Source: an uncultured Candidatus Melainabacteria bacterium
GTDB taxonomy: Bacteria; Cyanobacteriota; Vampirovibrionia; Gastranaerophilales; Gastranaerophilaceae
Length of the DNA: 64,000 nucleotides
Assembly: GCA_934728585.1 (NCBI GenBank)
Contig: CAKVDZ010000002.1
Location: 62,001 to 126,000, forward strand
Direction: 5' to 3'
Under the pieces are notes generated by a model. It made no database searches. It saw only the letters and a program-made list of their open reading frames with translations, and was not told where the DNA came from. Positions within the stretch are counted from its first letter, which is position 1. Each line of letters starts with the position of its first letter. Below are positions 45,414-54,096 of the stretch, one piece after another. Both the position numbers and the translations under genes were made by a program.

Positions 45414-45462
45414 ATCATTAGTACGATTTCAAATTCAATTAAAATGCTAATATATAAAATAT

Positions 45463-45683
45463 GCAAGTGGTCGCCACAAAACTTTTTTTATGACGGTGCT
45501 AACGTCAAGAAAAGAGGTGATGATTATGACTACAATTAAAACGCTAGCCGTTATATATTTTATAATAGCAACTTTGTTAAATAAACAAAAACTAGCGTTT
45601 TCAATTGCAATCATAACGCTAGTTTTATTTAACTAATAAGACATGTGGTGAAAAAAGTTAGCTAAAAACTAATCGCCACTTGC
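45463..45683 (+). ncRNA. Toxin mRNA of type I toxin-antitoxin locus 1, ends complementary
   Basis: Predicted transcript around the 36-aa peptide gene. Its 5' end GCAAGTGG (45463-45470) is complementary to its 3' end CCACTTGC (45676-45683), an 8-bp long-range pairing that could lock the mRNA inactive. A TGACG/CGTCA hairpin lies in the leader and a GTGG...CCAC hairpin in the 3' UTR. A TGCTAATAT extended -10 (45445-45453) would start it just upstream. Confidence 0.55.
45526..45636 (+). CDS. Small hydrophobic peptide, probable type I toxin (locus 1)
   Basis: A 36-aa peptide, MTTIKTLAVIYFIIATLLNK then QKLAFSIAIITLVLFN: two short hydrophobic runs separated by an Asn-Lys-Gln-Lys turn. AGAGGTG sits 8 nt before the ATG. 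The AGAGGTGATGATTATGAC context resembles that of short holin-like/TxpA-class toxins of Gram-positives. Inside the gene a perfect 12-bp palindrome (45588-45599 with 45615-45626) forms the terminator of an antisense RNA. The peptide would depolarise or damage the membrane if translated, but this is inference; no toxicity can be read from sequence. A 32-aa relative is encoded at 54048-54146. Confidence 0.7.
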   Translation: MTTIKTLAVIYFIIATLLNKQKLAFSIAIITLVLFN

Positions 45684-45686
45684 TAT
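45584..45686 (-). ncRNA. Antisense RNA (antitoxin) of locus 1
   Basis: On the minus strand TTGAAT (45719-45714), a 16-bp spacer and perfect TATAAT (45698-45693) form a strong promoter with a start near 45686. Transcription would run over the 3' UTR and second half of the peptide gene and stop at the 12-bp hairpin (45626-45588) followed by TTTTTG. The resulting ~100-nt RNA is fully complementary to the toxin mRNA 3' half. Confidence 0.65.
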
Positions 45687-45769
45687 ATTTACATTATAAC
45701 TTATTTCCTAAAAAATTCAACCCTTTTAATAACATTTAAAATTTTTTATTTATGGTTTAAAATATAATT

Positions 45770-47758
45770 ATGGAAAGTAATAACCGTTTTAAACTTGTTT
45801 CAAAATATTCTCCATCAGGCGACCAACCACAAGCAATTGAACAGCTTGTGAACGGGGTTAACCTTGGGTTTGACGCGCAAACATTATTGGGGATTACAGG
45901 TTCTGGTAAAACATTTACTATCGCAAACGTTATTGAAAAAGTTCAAAAACCAACTCTTATAATTGCACATAACAAAACACTTGCCGCGCAACTTTATAAC
46001 GAATTTAAAGAACTTTTTCCAGAAAATGCAGTTGAATACTTTATCAGCTATTACGACTACTATCAACCAGAAGCGTACATTCCAAGAACTGACACCTATA
46101 TCGAGAAATCAGCAAGCATAAATGAAGAAATCGACAGACTCCGCCACAACACAACAAGAAGTTTATACGAACGAAATGACGTTATAGTTGTTGCATCTGT
46201 TAGTTGTATTTACGGTTTAGGATTACCTGAAAACTACTTCAAAGGTTCAATTGAGCTATCTGTTGGCATGGAATTATCACGTGAAGACTTGCTTAAACAC
46301 CTTGTAAATGTTCAATATACAAGAAACGACCTTGTCTTAGAGCGTGCAAACTTTAGAGCAAGAGGTGACATTGTCGAAATTATTCCAAGTTATGAAAAAA
46401 TCATCACAAGAGTATACTTTTTTGACGATGAAATCGAAAAAATTGTCAAAATTGATGCTACCACTGGAGAAGTTATTGAAGCCGTTCAAAAAACAGTAAT
46501 ATATCCAGCTGTTCACTATCTTGCGTATGACGAAAATGTCGATGAAACCATTTCTCTAATTCGCCAAGAACTTCAAACAAGACTTGCTGAATTAAAAAGT
46601 CAAAATAAACTGATTGAAGCTCAAAGACTTGAACAACGTGTAAAATACGATATTGAAATGATTAAAGAAATGGGCTACTGCTCTGGAATTGAAAATTATT
46701 CTAGAATTATTGAACGTAGACCTGTAGGTTCGGCTCCAGCAACGCTTTTAGACTACTTTCAAGGGGATTTTTTAACCGTAATTGACGAATCTCACGTGAC
46801 ATTACCTCAAATTAAAGGCATGTCACACGGTGACGCGGCAAGAAAAGATACACTTATTCAATATGGTTTTAGATTGCCTTGTGCAAAGGATAACAGACCT
46901 TTAACAAATGATGAATTTTTCAACAAAGTTGGACAAAAAATTTATATTTCAGCCACTCCAGCTGAATTTGAACTTACAACATCTCAACAATACGTTGAAC
47001 AAATTATTCGTCCGACAGGGCTTGTTGACCCTAAAATACATGTTCGACCAATTGAGTCACAAATTTCTGATTTGAAAGCTGAAATCGAAAAACGAACACA
47101 AAAAGACGAGCGCGTTTTGATTACAACGCTAACAAAACGCATGGCAGAAGACTTATGCGACTACTTTTTACAAGAAGGAATCCGTGTAAGGTACTTGCAC
47201 AGTGAAATTCAATCATTAGAGCGTATTGAAATACTTAGAGATTTACGACTTGGCGAATACGATGTTTTAATTGGTGTAAACTTGCTTCGTGAGGGATTAG
47301 ATATTCCTGAAGTTTCGCTTGTTGCAATTATGGACGCGGATAAAGAGGGCTTTTTGCGTTCAGAAACGAGCTTAATCCAAACAATCGGACGTGCAGCGCG
47401 TAATTCCTGCGGTGAAGTTATTATGTATGCTGATAACATTACCGACTCAATGAAAAAAGCAATTGACGAAACAGAGCGCAGACGCGACATACAGCTAAAA
47501 CATAATCAAAAATATGGAATTATTCCTCAAACTATTAAAAAACCTATTGAAAACAATCTCCTTGCACTTGTTGCAAGCTATAGAACGCTTGAAGATATTG
47601 TTGCTGAAGAAATGGTTGACCTAGGAATAGATAAAAAAGATTTGCCAAAACTTATTACAAAGCTTGAAAAAGATATGCATAAAGCCGCGAAGATACTTGA
47701 TTTTGAACGTGCAGCAGAAATTCGCGACCAACTAAAAAAACTTCGTGAAATGATTTAA
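45770..47758 (+). CDS. uvrB: Excinuclease ABC subunit B
   Basis: A 662-aa nucleotide excision repair helicase. Walker A GITGSGKTFT (about 41), the beta-hairpin YYDYYQPEAYIP (about 92-103), DESH box, motif VI QTIGRAARN, and the C-terminal UVR domain (ILDFERAAEIRDQLKKLRE) for UvrC contact are all present. Length is normal. No Shine-Dalgarno is seen; TAAAAT ends 6 nt before the ATG, so this mRNA too could be leaderless, though with a weaker match than dnaG or tatD. Confidence 0.97.
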   Translation: MESNNRFKLVSKYSPSGDQPQAIEQLVNGVNLGFDAQTLLGITGSGKTFTIANVIEKVQKPTLIIAHNKTLAAQLYNEFKELFPENAVEYFISYYDYYQPEAYIPRTDTYIEKSASINEEIDRLRHNTTRSLYERNDVIVVASVSCIYGLGLPENYFKGSIELSVGMELSREDLLKHLVNVQYTRNDLVLERANFRARGDIVEIIPSYEKIITRVYFFDDEIEKIVKIDATTGEVIEAVQKTVIYPAVHYLAYDENVDETISLIRQELQTRLAELKSQNKLIEAQRLEQRVKYDIEMIKEMGYCSGIENYSRIIERRPVGSAPATLLDYFQGDFLTVIDESHVTLPQIKGMSHGDAARKDTLIQYGFRLPCAKDNRPLTNDEFFNKVGQKIYISATPAEFELTTSQQYVEQIIRPTGLVDPKIHVRPIESQISDLKAEIEKRTQKDERVLITTLTKRMAEDLCDYFLQEGIRVRYLHSEIQSLERIEILRDLRLGEYDVLIGVNLLREGLDIPEVSLVAIMDADKEGFLRSETSLIQTIGRAARNSCGEVIMYADNITDSMKKAIDETERRRDIQLKHNQKYGIIPQTIKKPIENNLLALVASYRTLEDIVAEEMVDLGIDKKDLPKLITKLEKDMHKAAKILDFERAAEIRDQLKKLREMI

Positions 47759-47873
47759 CGAGAGAGAAAAAATAAAATAAATTAAATTTTATCTTTACAA
47801 ATATTCACATATACTAAAGTTTAAGATTGTTTTTGCCGATATTATGAGAGTAACAAAAAAGGATGGTGTGTCT

Positions 47874-48233
47874 ATGGCAGGAATAAATTTTAATGGCAAT
47901 TTTAACAACAAGATTAACAACACAACTAAATATAATATTGTTAAAAATAATAGAAACAATACTTCTAATGCTTCTGACTTCAAACCAACTTTCGGAAATA
48001 CAATGTCTGGGGACACGCTAGAAATTAGCACCAAAAAAGATAATGATCTTACTACAGGTATGCGTTTTAGCACAAGACGCGCCCAAAAAACCTGGTCGCA
48101 AATAAACAAAGAAGAATGGAATAGACGTGGTGGCGTTGAAAATTATAATGGCAAAGGCGCCAATGAAATGGGCTTTAGCGTATTTGTATCAACAACAGTA
48201 CGTTGGTTTTGGAATAAATTATTTAGAAGATAA
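47874..48233 (+). CDS. Lineage-specific hypothetical protein
   Basis: A 119-aa basic protein, Asn-rich at the N terminus (MAGINFNGNFNNKINN), with PTFGNTMSGDTLEIST in the middle and a Trp-rich C-terminal half (WSQINKEEWNRRGG and VRWFWNKLFRR). I choose the ATG at 47874 because AAGGA lies 10 nt upstream; an ATG at 47844 is possible. The GDTLEIS element is close to DTFEIS in the gene at 25773. No function recognised. Confidence 0.65.
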   Translation: MAGINFNGNFNNKINNTTKYNIVKNNRNNTSNASDFKPTFGNTMSGDTLEISTKKDNDLTTGMRFSTRRAQKTWSQINKEEWNRRGGVENYNGKGANEMGFSVFVSTTVRWFWNKLFRR

Positions 48234-48336
48234 AAAATAAATTTTTACCTGTGTGATTGCAAAAATAAAAAAAAATATTGACTTTCTAAAAATTATCCTT
48301 AAATACAAATTGTTAAGATAATAAGGAGAGAGAAAT

Positions 48337-48696
48337 ATGTCTATTAATGCAATCAACACTAATTTGCTTGCTATCAAACAAGCAAAAACAAACGTCAAAA
48401 CAGATGTTTCAAATCAAGAAAACAAAACAACTACAAACACGAGTACCCCACAACAAAAAACACAAATGAACGCTGATGATGTATTCAAATACATGTCCGC
48501 AACAACCACCATGCCTGTCCAACTTAAAAAAACTGTAAACGTCAAAGCCTATGTTGATGAATCGAGTGCCTCTAGAATTAGTTCTTCAATGAAAAATTTT
48601 GAAGAACAATATATGGCAAAACTTAGTTCTGTAAAATCAGAATTTGGCAACATTTCTGACGCTCTAGCAGAAAAAATCACACTTTCAATGTTTTAA
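48337..48696 (+). CDS. Lineage-specific hypothetical protein
   Basis: A 119-aa soluble protein starting MSINAINTNLLAIKQ, then a Thr/Asn/Gln-rich linker and a helical C-terminal half. AAGGAGAGAG precedes the ATG. The M-x-I-N-x-I opening is shared with several genes of the window. No domain recognised. A strong bidirectional terminator follows. Confidence 0.65.
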   Translation: MSINAINTNLLAIKQAKTNVKTDVSNQENKTTTNTSTPQQKTQMNADDVFKYMSATTTMPVQLKKTVNVKAYVDESSASRISSSMKNFEEQYMAKLSSVKSEFGNISDALAEKITLSMF

Positions 48697-48783
48697 AAAT
48701 TTACTGTAAAATCATATTAGAATTGCATTATGTAGATACATGCCCGAAGAAATTCGGGCTTTTCTTTTGTTATTTTGCTATAA

Positions 48784-48822
48784 AAAAAGGCGCGGATTGA
48801 TTTCATCAATCCGCGCCTTTTT
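48784..48822. terminator. Bidirectional terminator, GGCGCGGATTGAT type
   Basis: A perfect 18-bp stem with TTC loop, between convergent genes; nearly identical to the one at 50566. Confidence 0.92.
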
Positions 48823-48833
48823 AACTTATTTTA

Positions 48834-49289
48834 TTATTTCAAATAATGTTGCTTACCTGCACCGAAAACATTTTTTGCAACATCTACTGCACCATAAGCA
48901 GTTAAACCAATTGCAGATGCTTTTGAAACTTTACCTTTTGTTAAAACAGTCAAGGCAGTTAGTGCTAGAGGAACAACGTTATTAACTAGAGATTCGCCAA
49001 CACCTTTAACATAGCCAACTGCTGAATTACACCAGTTTCTGATACCGTTGAACCAATGACCTTTCATTTCTGCATCAAATTTAGCATCTTGAATTTTTGA
49101 CATCAACACACTTGGTTTATCCAAAGTTCTTGTATCCATATATGTATCTAAACCGCTATTTGCGATTGCGAGTTTTCTTTCTTCACCAGCTCTTACTTTG
49201 CCTAGTTTGTGAGCATCATAAGCAATTGCGGCTAAACCTACATAACCTGTGGCTTTTGCTAAACCTGCTGTGAAATTTACTCCTGACAT
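48834..49289 (-). CDS. Hypothetical protein with hydrophobic segments
   Basis: A 151-aa protein that begins MSGVNFTAGLAKATGYVGLAA. A small-residue hydrophobic N-terminal stretch (about 8-25) and a second one (about 100-118, VVPLALTALTVLTKG) suggest membrane or hydrophobic-helix association. The centre is charged with two tryptophans. It lies 42 bp after the 255-aa gene on the same strand, so the two are probably co-transcribed. No family recognised. Confidence 0.6.
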   Translation of the reverse strand: MSGVNFTAGLAKATGYVGLAAIAYDAHKLGKVRAGEERKLAIANSGLDTYMDTRTLDKPSVLMSKIQDAKFDAEMKGHWFNGIRNWCNSAVGYVKGVGESLVNNVVPLALTALTVLTKGKVSKASAIGLTAYGAVDVAKNVFGAGKQHYLK

Positions 49290-49331
49290 TTTTATTTTTC
49301 CTTTTCCTATTAAATAATCTTTTTGTTTTTG

Positions 49332-50099
49332 TTATTGAGGCATTCTTAATAAAATTTTGTTTGCTACGTCTGCCTCTGCGCTGTTTGGTACTTTTGACAT
49401 TTTTTTAAGAAGCTGGTTAGTGAAATCATCACCTGTTATTAAGTTTGCTTCTAATGCGGCTAAGGATAAGCTCCTTATTGATAATTCTGGGTCCTGTAAC
49501 ATTTTGTTTGTTAAGGCTGTTAGTGCTGGATTATCTTTTCTGTCTAAGTCTTCTTGAAGTCTTGCAACGACATCTTGACCAGCCATTAGTCGTAACTTTT
49601 TGTCTTGAGAATTTAGATAACTTTCTAGGTTTTTCACGTAATGATCAGTTAATTCCATTTTTGGTTTGTCTGATGCTGGGTTTTTAGCTATCTTTTCAAG
49701 AGCTTGTACCAATTCTTTTGGTACTGTTACCTCCTGTTTTATAGGATTTGATTGATGAGCTTGCGCAGTTACTGTAACTTCTTTTGGTTTTTCTGTAACT
49801 ACTTCTTGCTTTGCAGGTTCGCTTGGTTTAATATTAGCGGCTGAACCTTTGCCGTTGGCTTCCTCATTTGCCTTGTTAATATCAACCATTTGTTTTGCAA
49901 GTGCAGCTTGATTCAATCTCATAATTGCAGGTGAAGCAAAGGTGTTAAGATAATAGGCCGCAGGATAACAACCATTATTCAATACCATTGTTGACATCAT
50001 ACCGTTTGGCATTGTCATATGTCCTACACTTGGACCTGATACTTGAATGTTCACACTAGGAGTACTAGCTGTTTGTACGTATCTTGATACGTTAGTCAT
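49332..50099 (-). CDS. Hypothetical protein, possible HEAT-like C-terminal region
   Basis: A 255-aa protein. The N-terminal ~75 residues are Met/Ser/Pro-rich, followed by a Lys/Glu/Pro linker (about 85-125) and a helical C-terminal domain (about 130-255) whose LTALTNKMLQDPELSIRSLS and similar helices resemble HEAT-type repeats. No signal peptide. Function unknown; it precedes the 151-aa gene in one transcription unit. Confidence 0.6.
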   Translation of the reverse strand: MTNVSRYVQTASTPSVNIQVSGPSVGHMTMPNGMMSTMVLNNGCYPAAYYLNTFASPAIMRLNQAALAKQMVDINKANEEANGKGSAANIKPSEPAKQEVVTEKPKEVTVTAQAHQSNPIKQEVTVPKELVQALEKIAKNPASDKPKMELTDHYVKNLESYLNSQDKKLRLMAGQDVVARLQEDLDRKDNPALTALTNKMLQDPELSIRSLSLAALEANLITGDDFTNQLLKKMSKVPNSAEADVANKILLRMPQ

Positions 50100-50258
50100 T
50101 AACTTAACCTTACCTTACCTAAAATAAAATATTTTTTATTTAAACCTTACCTACATATATATAAAGTCAAAAACCATGTAAAAATTGCCTTTTTGGGGTA
50201 ATTATTAAGAAATATTAACAAAGCTTTAATAAATCTCAAATGCAGTTATAATCATGAT

Positions 50259-50561
50259 ATGAACGATTTTCAAAAAAATTTACCAAAAAGGCTTTGTCTA
50301 AACTGTGGCAAATGCGCTGGAGTGCTTCCGACATCAGCTTTTTCAGATATTCCAGAGGGGTGTGGTTACTCTGGTTACATGTTTTTGAAAAAAGAAGAAC
50401 ATAAACAAAAAGTTCGAAAAATTGATGAAGAATTTATTCTTTTGAAAATAAAAATCTTAAATGCTAAAGGTGAAGCTAAAAGAAAAAAATATCAAAAAGC
50501 ATTAGAAAAAGTTCAAGAAAAATTAAAAGAACTTGAACAATTTGGACCGATAGATTTTTAG
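50259..50561 (+). CDS. Hypothetical protein with Cys cluster and coiled coil
   Basis: A 100-aa protein with LCLNCGKCAG (three cysteines spaced C-x2-C-x2-C, about 12-21) and a further GCGY cysteine near residue 36, which may hold zinc or an Fe-S cluster. The C-terminal 55 residues are a highly charged Lys/Glu coiled coil. No Shine-Dalgarno is obvious. A terminator follows. No family recognised. Confidence 0.6.
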   Translation: MNDFQKNLPKRLCLNCGKCAGVLPTSAFSDIPEGCGYSGYMFLKKEEHKQKVRKIDEEFILLKIKILNAKGEAKRKKYQKALEKVQEKLKELEQFGPIDF

Positions 50562-50565
50562 AAAT

Positions 50566-50608
50566 AAAAAAGGGCGCGGATTGATTTTATCAATCCGCGC
50601 CCTTTTTT
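50566..50608. terminator. Bidirectional terminator, GGCGCGGATTGAT type
   Basis: A perfect 20-bp stem with TTT loop and A/T tracts on both sides between convergent genes. Confidence 0.92.
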
Positions 50609-50618
50609 AAACAACTTT

Positions 50619-51344
50619 TTAAAATAATCTATTATACGGACTTTCAGAATCTTTTTTAGTTTGTCCGATATAATCTGCAAATACCAAATAGTTAAAAACC
50701 ATAAACATGCACATATACAAAATGAAGAAAAAGTTCATTGGATTCATTCCGTTTAGCATTAAGATAATCCACGCTGGAAGAACAAAAGCAACCAACATAA
50801 ACAAAATTGCTTGAATTGCATAAGCAAACAAGTTAACAATAAATGTTGATAATGCTTTTATAATTCTCATTGGTTTATATGCATCATACAATTTTCCTGT
50901 GTCCAAATATTGAGTAATGCTTGCAAAAAATAAAGACACAAGCAACAAATAAAAAATTGAATAAACTATATAAAAAACTATTTGATTATTCATTAATTGC
51001 GGATTTTGAGCCAACACGAAAACAAACAGCAAAAACAATAAAATATTTACGATAACAATTGGAATTGCAGCAAGAATAGTGAAGCCCAAAGTTATAAACA
51101 TTCTAACTGGCATCAAAAATGTTGGTAGCAACATCGGTTCAGAATTGCAAGAACGGCGAATTGTTTCGAAAAACACAGCAGCAAAGATAATACCAAAAAC
51201 AATGTTCAATGTTATTGACAAAACCATTTGACCACTCATTAATGCATGAGTTGATATTATCGCAGGAATAGCTAAAATCGCTATTTTTATAAATGCGTAT
51301 TTATCTGTCGCAACATTTCTTATGCAATCAATAATGTTTACCAT
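50619..51344 (-). CDS. Polytopic membrane protein of unknown function
   Basis: A 241-aa protein with about six hydrophobic segments (near 20-38, 42-60, 85-115, 125-150, 165-195, 200-225), rich in Ile, Phe and Met. It lies 17 bp after pheS and is the last gene of the kdsA-MBL-pheS operon. No family recognised with confidence. Confidence 0.65.
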   Translation of the reverse strand: MVNIIDCIRNVATDKYAFIKIAILAIPAIISTHALMSGQMVLSITLNIVFGIIFAAVFFETIRRSCNSEPMLLPTFLMPVRMFITLGFTILAAIPIVIVNILLFLLFVFVLAQNPQLMNNQIVFYIVYSIFYLLLVSLFFASITQYLDTGKLYDAYKPMRIIKALSTFIVNLFAYAIQAILFMLVAFVLPAWIILMLNGMNPMNFFFILYMCMFMVFNYLVFADYIGQTKKDSESPYNRLF

Positions 51345-51361
51345 TTCTTGTTATCCTAAAT

Positions 51362-52396
51362 TTAAAATTGTTTTAAAAATCTTTCGTCATTGTTGAAGAA
51401 CAATCTAATATCATCAATTGCATATTTCAACATAGCAAGTCTTTCAACCCCCATACCGAAAGCAAAACCGCTGTATACATCAGGGTCAATGTTAGAAGAT
51501 TTTAATACATTAACATCAACCATGCCAGCGCCTAAGATTTCTAACCAGCCAGTACCTGAACAAGTTTTGCAACCTTTACCTTGGCACATAATACATTGAA
51601 CATCGATTTCTACAGATGGTTCTGTAAATGGGAAAAATGAACTTCTAAATCTTGTTGGACGAGAAGAACCAAAATACAATCTCAAGAATTCATTTAAAAC
51701 ACCTTTTAAGTCTGCAAAGGTAACGTTTTTATCAATATAAAGACCTTCAATTTGATGGAAGAAATTGTTTTTACGAGAGTTGATATTTTCATTTCTGTAA
51801 ACTCTACCTGGAACAATAACTCTAATTGGAGGCTTCATGTCTTCCATAATACGAACTTGCGCACCTGAAGTTTGACCTCTTAAGATTACGTGTGGTGCAA
51901 TATTTGTATAGAATGTATCTTGCATATCGCGTGCTGGGTGGTCTTTAGGAAAGTTCAAACCATCAAAGTGATAATATTCTGTTTCAACTTCTGGTGAATT
52001 TTTGTCAGGAGCAACTGAAAAACCTAAAGAATGAAAAATATCAGAAATTTCATTAATTGTTTCTGTGATTGGGTGAACATGACCCATTTGAACAAATTTA
52101 CCAGTCAAAGTTACATCAATTTTTTCTTTTTTTAATTTTTCATCTAATTCTTTTTTATAAAATTCGTCGTATTTTGCTTTTACTTCTGTTTCTAAATTGT
52201 TTGCTACTTCATTTGCGAAAGCGCCAACAACTCTTTTATCTTCATCAGACAAATCTTTCAAATTCTTTTTAATAGAATTTAATTCACCTTTTCTGCTTAA
52301 ATATTTTAATTTTAAATCTTCGATATCTGCGATTGATTTTGCATTTTGTAAATCAGTTTTTGCTGCATCATAAATTTTTTGTAATTGTTCTTTCAT
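51362..52396 (-). CDS. pheS: Phenylalanyl-tRNA synthetase alpha subunit
   Basis: A 344-aa class II synthetase subunit with an N-terminal coiled coil (about 1-90), motif 2 (RVYRNENINSRKNNFFHQIEG), RPTRFRSSFFPFTEPS, and motif 3 GFAFGMGVERLAML. A CxxC...CxxC cluster (CIMCQGKGCKTCSG, about 273-286) is a variant seen in some lineages. The beta subunit gene pheT is not adjacent, which is less usual. Confidence 0.95.
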   Translation of the reverse strand: MKEQLQKIYDAAKTDLQNAKSIADIEDLKLKYLSRKGELNSIKKNLKDLSDEDKRVVGAFANEVANNLETEVKAKYDEFYKKELDEKLKKEKIDVTLTGKFVQMGHVHPITETINEISDIFHSLGFSVAPDKNSPEVETEYYHFDGLNFPKDHPARDMQDTFYTNIAPHVILRGQTSGAQVRIMEDMKPPIRVIVPGRVYRNENINSRKNNFFHQIEGLYIDKNVTFADLKGVLNEFLRLYFGSSRPTRFRSSFFPFTEPSVEIDVQCIMCQGKGCKTCSGTGWLEILGAGMVDVNVLKSSNIDPDVYSGFAFGMGVERLAMLKYAIDDIRLFFNNDERFLKQF

Positions 52397-52407
52397 AGTT
52401 TCACCTG

Positions 52408-53031
52408 TTATTTCATTGGATTGTTTATTTTTTCATATTTTATTGTAGTTAAATCGCCGTGTCCTGGATAAATTTTAATATCTTCATCTAAAGAATTTAA
52501 AATGTATTGAACACTATTTTTTAGTTGTTGATAATTTCCACCAAAATCAGTTCTACCAACGCTACCTAAGAATATTGTATCACCTGAAAATAATTTATCA
52601 TCAACTAAGTAACAAACTCCGCCACTTGTGTGCCCAGGAGTATTAATTACAGTTATTTTGCTGTTTCCAATTGATAAACTTTCGTTTTCATCAATATATT
52701 TTGTAATTGGCGGAACATTTACATGCCCTAATCCACCAACAAACCTATCAACAAAGGAAGATACATCTTCGATAAGTTCTTTATCGTTAATTGGTGCCAA
52801 AATTGGAGTTTCAGGAAAAACTTTATGCAATTCTTCCAATCCTAAAATATGGTCGAAGTGTCCATGCGTAATCAAAACATATTTCAATTTTGCATCGTAT
52901 TTTTTTAAATTTTCTTCTATCTCTGAAATATATTCGCTACAATCAATTAACACTGCCTCTTTTGAATTTTCATCAATTAGCAGATAATTATTGTTTTCTA
53001 TCATTCCAACAACAAAAGTTTTTAAAATCAT
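52408..53031 (-). CDS. MBL-fold metallo-hydrolase (glyoxalase II-like)
   Basis: A 207-aa metallo-beta-lactamase fold enzyme. THGHFDH (zinc ligands), NTPGHTSGG, FSGDTIFLGSVGRTDF and YPGHGDLTT complete the two-metal site. The lack of a C-terminal substrate domain suggests a general thioester or sulfur-compound hydrolase and not classical GloB. It overlaps kdsA by 4 bp and precedes pheS by 11 bp. Confidence 0.9.
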   Translation of the reverse strand: MILKTFVVGMIENNNYLLIDENSKEAVLIDCSEYISEIEENLKKYDAKLKYVLITHGHFDHILGLEELHKVFPETPILAPINDKELIEDVSSFVDRFVGGLGHVNVPPITKYIDENESLSIGNSKITVINTPGHTSGGVCYLVDDKLFSGDTIFLGSVGRTDFGGNYQQLKNSVQYILNSLDEDIKIYPGHGDLTTIKYEKINNPMK

Positions 53032-53858
53032 TCTTCTGTTCTCACCAATTTAAAAATTTTATTACACATTCTAAATACTTTTTCAGCGTCATTTAGAGAT
53101 AACATATTATCAGCATCGCAAAGCGCTTTTTCTGGTTCTGGGTGAACTTCAAAGAACAAGGCGTTTACACCAGCAGCAATTGCAGATTTTGCAAGTACTG
53201 GAACCCATCTTCTATCGCCACCTGTTGCACAGCCATTTGTACCAGGCATTTGCACGCTATGAGTAGCGTCAAATACAACAGGGTAGCCCAACATTTGCAT
53301 AATTGGAATTGCACGCATATCCGTAACCAAGTTGTTATAGCCAAAACTTACACCGCGTTCTGTTAATAAAACTTTGTCATTACCTGAATCAACAACTTTT
53401 TGTGCCAAAGCCTTCATTTGTTGAGGTGCCAAAAATTGACCTTTTTTAATATTAATGATTTTTCCTGTTTTACCAGCTTCAACAAGCAAATCAGTTTGTC
53501 TGCATAAAAATGCTGGAATTTGTATAATATCTGCGACTTCTGCTACTTTTTGAGCATCTTGTGGCAAGTGAACATCAGTTACAATTGGAACATCAAATTC
53601 TTTTTTAATCTTCGCAAGATATTCCAAACCTTTATCAATGCCTAAACCTCTGTAGCCATCAATAGTTGAACGGTTTGCTTTGTCATAAGAAGCTTTAAAA
53701 ACATAGTTTATACCTAATTCTTCGGTAACAGTTTTTAATTTTTCCGCAACAGTTGCCATGCAATCATAACTTTCGATTGCACAAGGACCAGCAAGAATAG
53801 TTAATTTATCCCCACCAATCTCGAAATTTCCTAATTTAATCTTTTTTACATCTATCAT
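53028..53858 (-). CDS. kdsA: 3-deoxy-D-manno-octulosonate 8-phosphate synthase
   Basis: A 276-aa enzyme that condenses arabinose-5-phosphate with PEP to give Kdo-8-phosphate for lipopolysaccharide. GPCAIES (about 26), FKASYDKANRST, IPAFLCRQTDLL, KKGQFLAPQQM, RGVSFGYNNLV and FDATHSVQMPG are typical. Its presence supports an LPS-bearing outer membrane. The Cys in GPCAIES hints at metal-dependence in some relatives. First gene of a four-gene operon. Confidence 0.96.
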   Translation of the reverse strand: MIDVKKIKLGNFEIGGDKLTILAGPCAIESYDCMATVAEKLKTVTEELGINYVFKASYDKANRSTIDGYRGLGIDKGLEYLAKIKKEFDVPIVTDVHLPQDAQKVAEVADIIQIPAFLCRQTDLLVEAGKTGKIINIKKGQFLAPQQMKALAQKVVDSGNDKVLLTERGVSFGYNNLVTDMRAIPIMQMLGYPVVFDATHSVQMPGTNGCATGGDRRWVPVLAKSAIAAGVNALFFEVHPEPEKALCDADNMLSLNDAEKVFRMCNKIFKLVRTEE

Positions 53859-53976
53859 AATACGTTTATTTTAGCTAAAAAACATTTATTTGTCTACATT
53901 AACGAACACATAAAAGGCTGATTAAAATTAATAATAAAGATTTATTGCAAACACGGATTAAAAAAGCTAAAAAATG

Positions 53977-53985
53977 TGTTATAAT
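53977..53985 (+). promoter_or_regulatory. Extended -10 promoter for antisense RNA of locus 2
   Basis: TGTTATAAT (53977-53985), transcription start predicted near 53992. Confidence 0.65.
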
Positions 53986-53991
53986 AAAAGT

Positions 53992-54096
53992 AGCAACAGG
54001 GGTTAATTTAACTGCTAATTAAATTAATGTTCACCCCCTAATGCTAATTAACTGAGAATTAGCACTATGATTATTGTCACTAGTGCTAATTTTTTG
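53992..54096 (+). ncRNA. Antisense RNA (antitoxin) of type I locus 2
   Basis: Starting near 53992 this ~105-nt RNA includes a GGGG...CCCC hairpin with TTAATTTAA/TTAAATTAA arms (54000-54037). It ends at a perfect 11-bp terminator hairpin (54057-54067 with 54081-54091) followed by six T. The terminator lies inside the peptide gene on the other strand, as at locus 1. Confidence 0.65.

Noticed and set aside
53992..54096. The competing hairpins first looked like a riboswitch or attenuator upstream of a plus-strand gene.
   Set aside because: No plus-strand gene follows. The terminator lies inside a minus-strand hydrophobic ORF, and the layout matches locus 1, so an antisense RNA explains it better.
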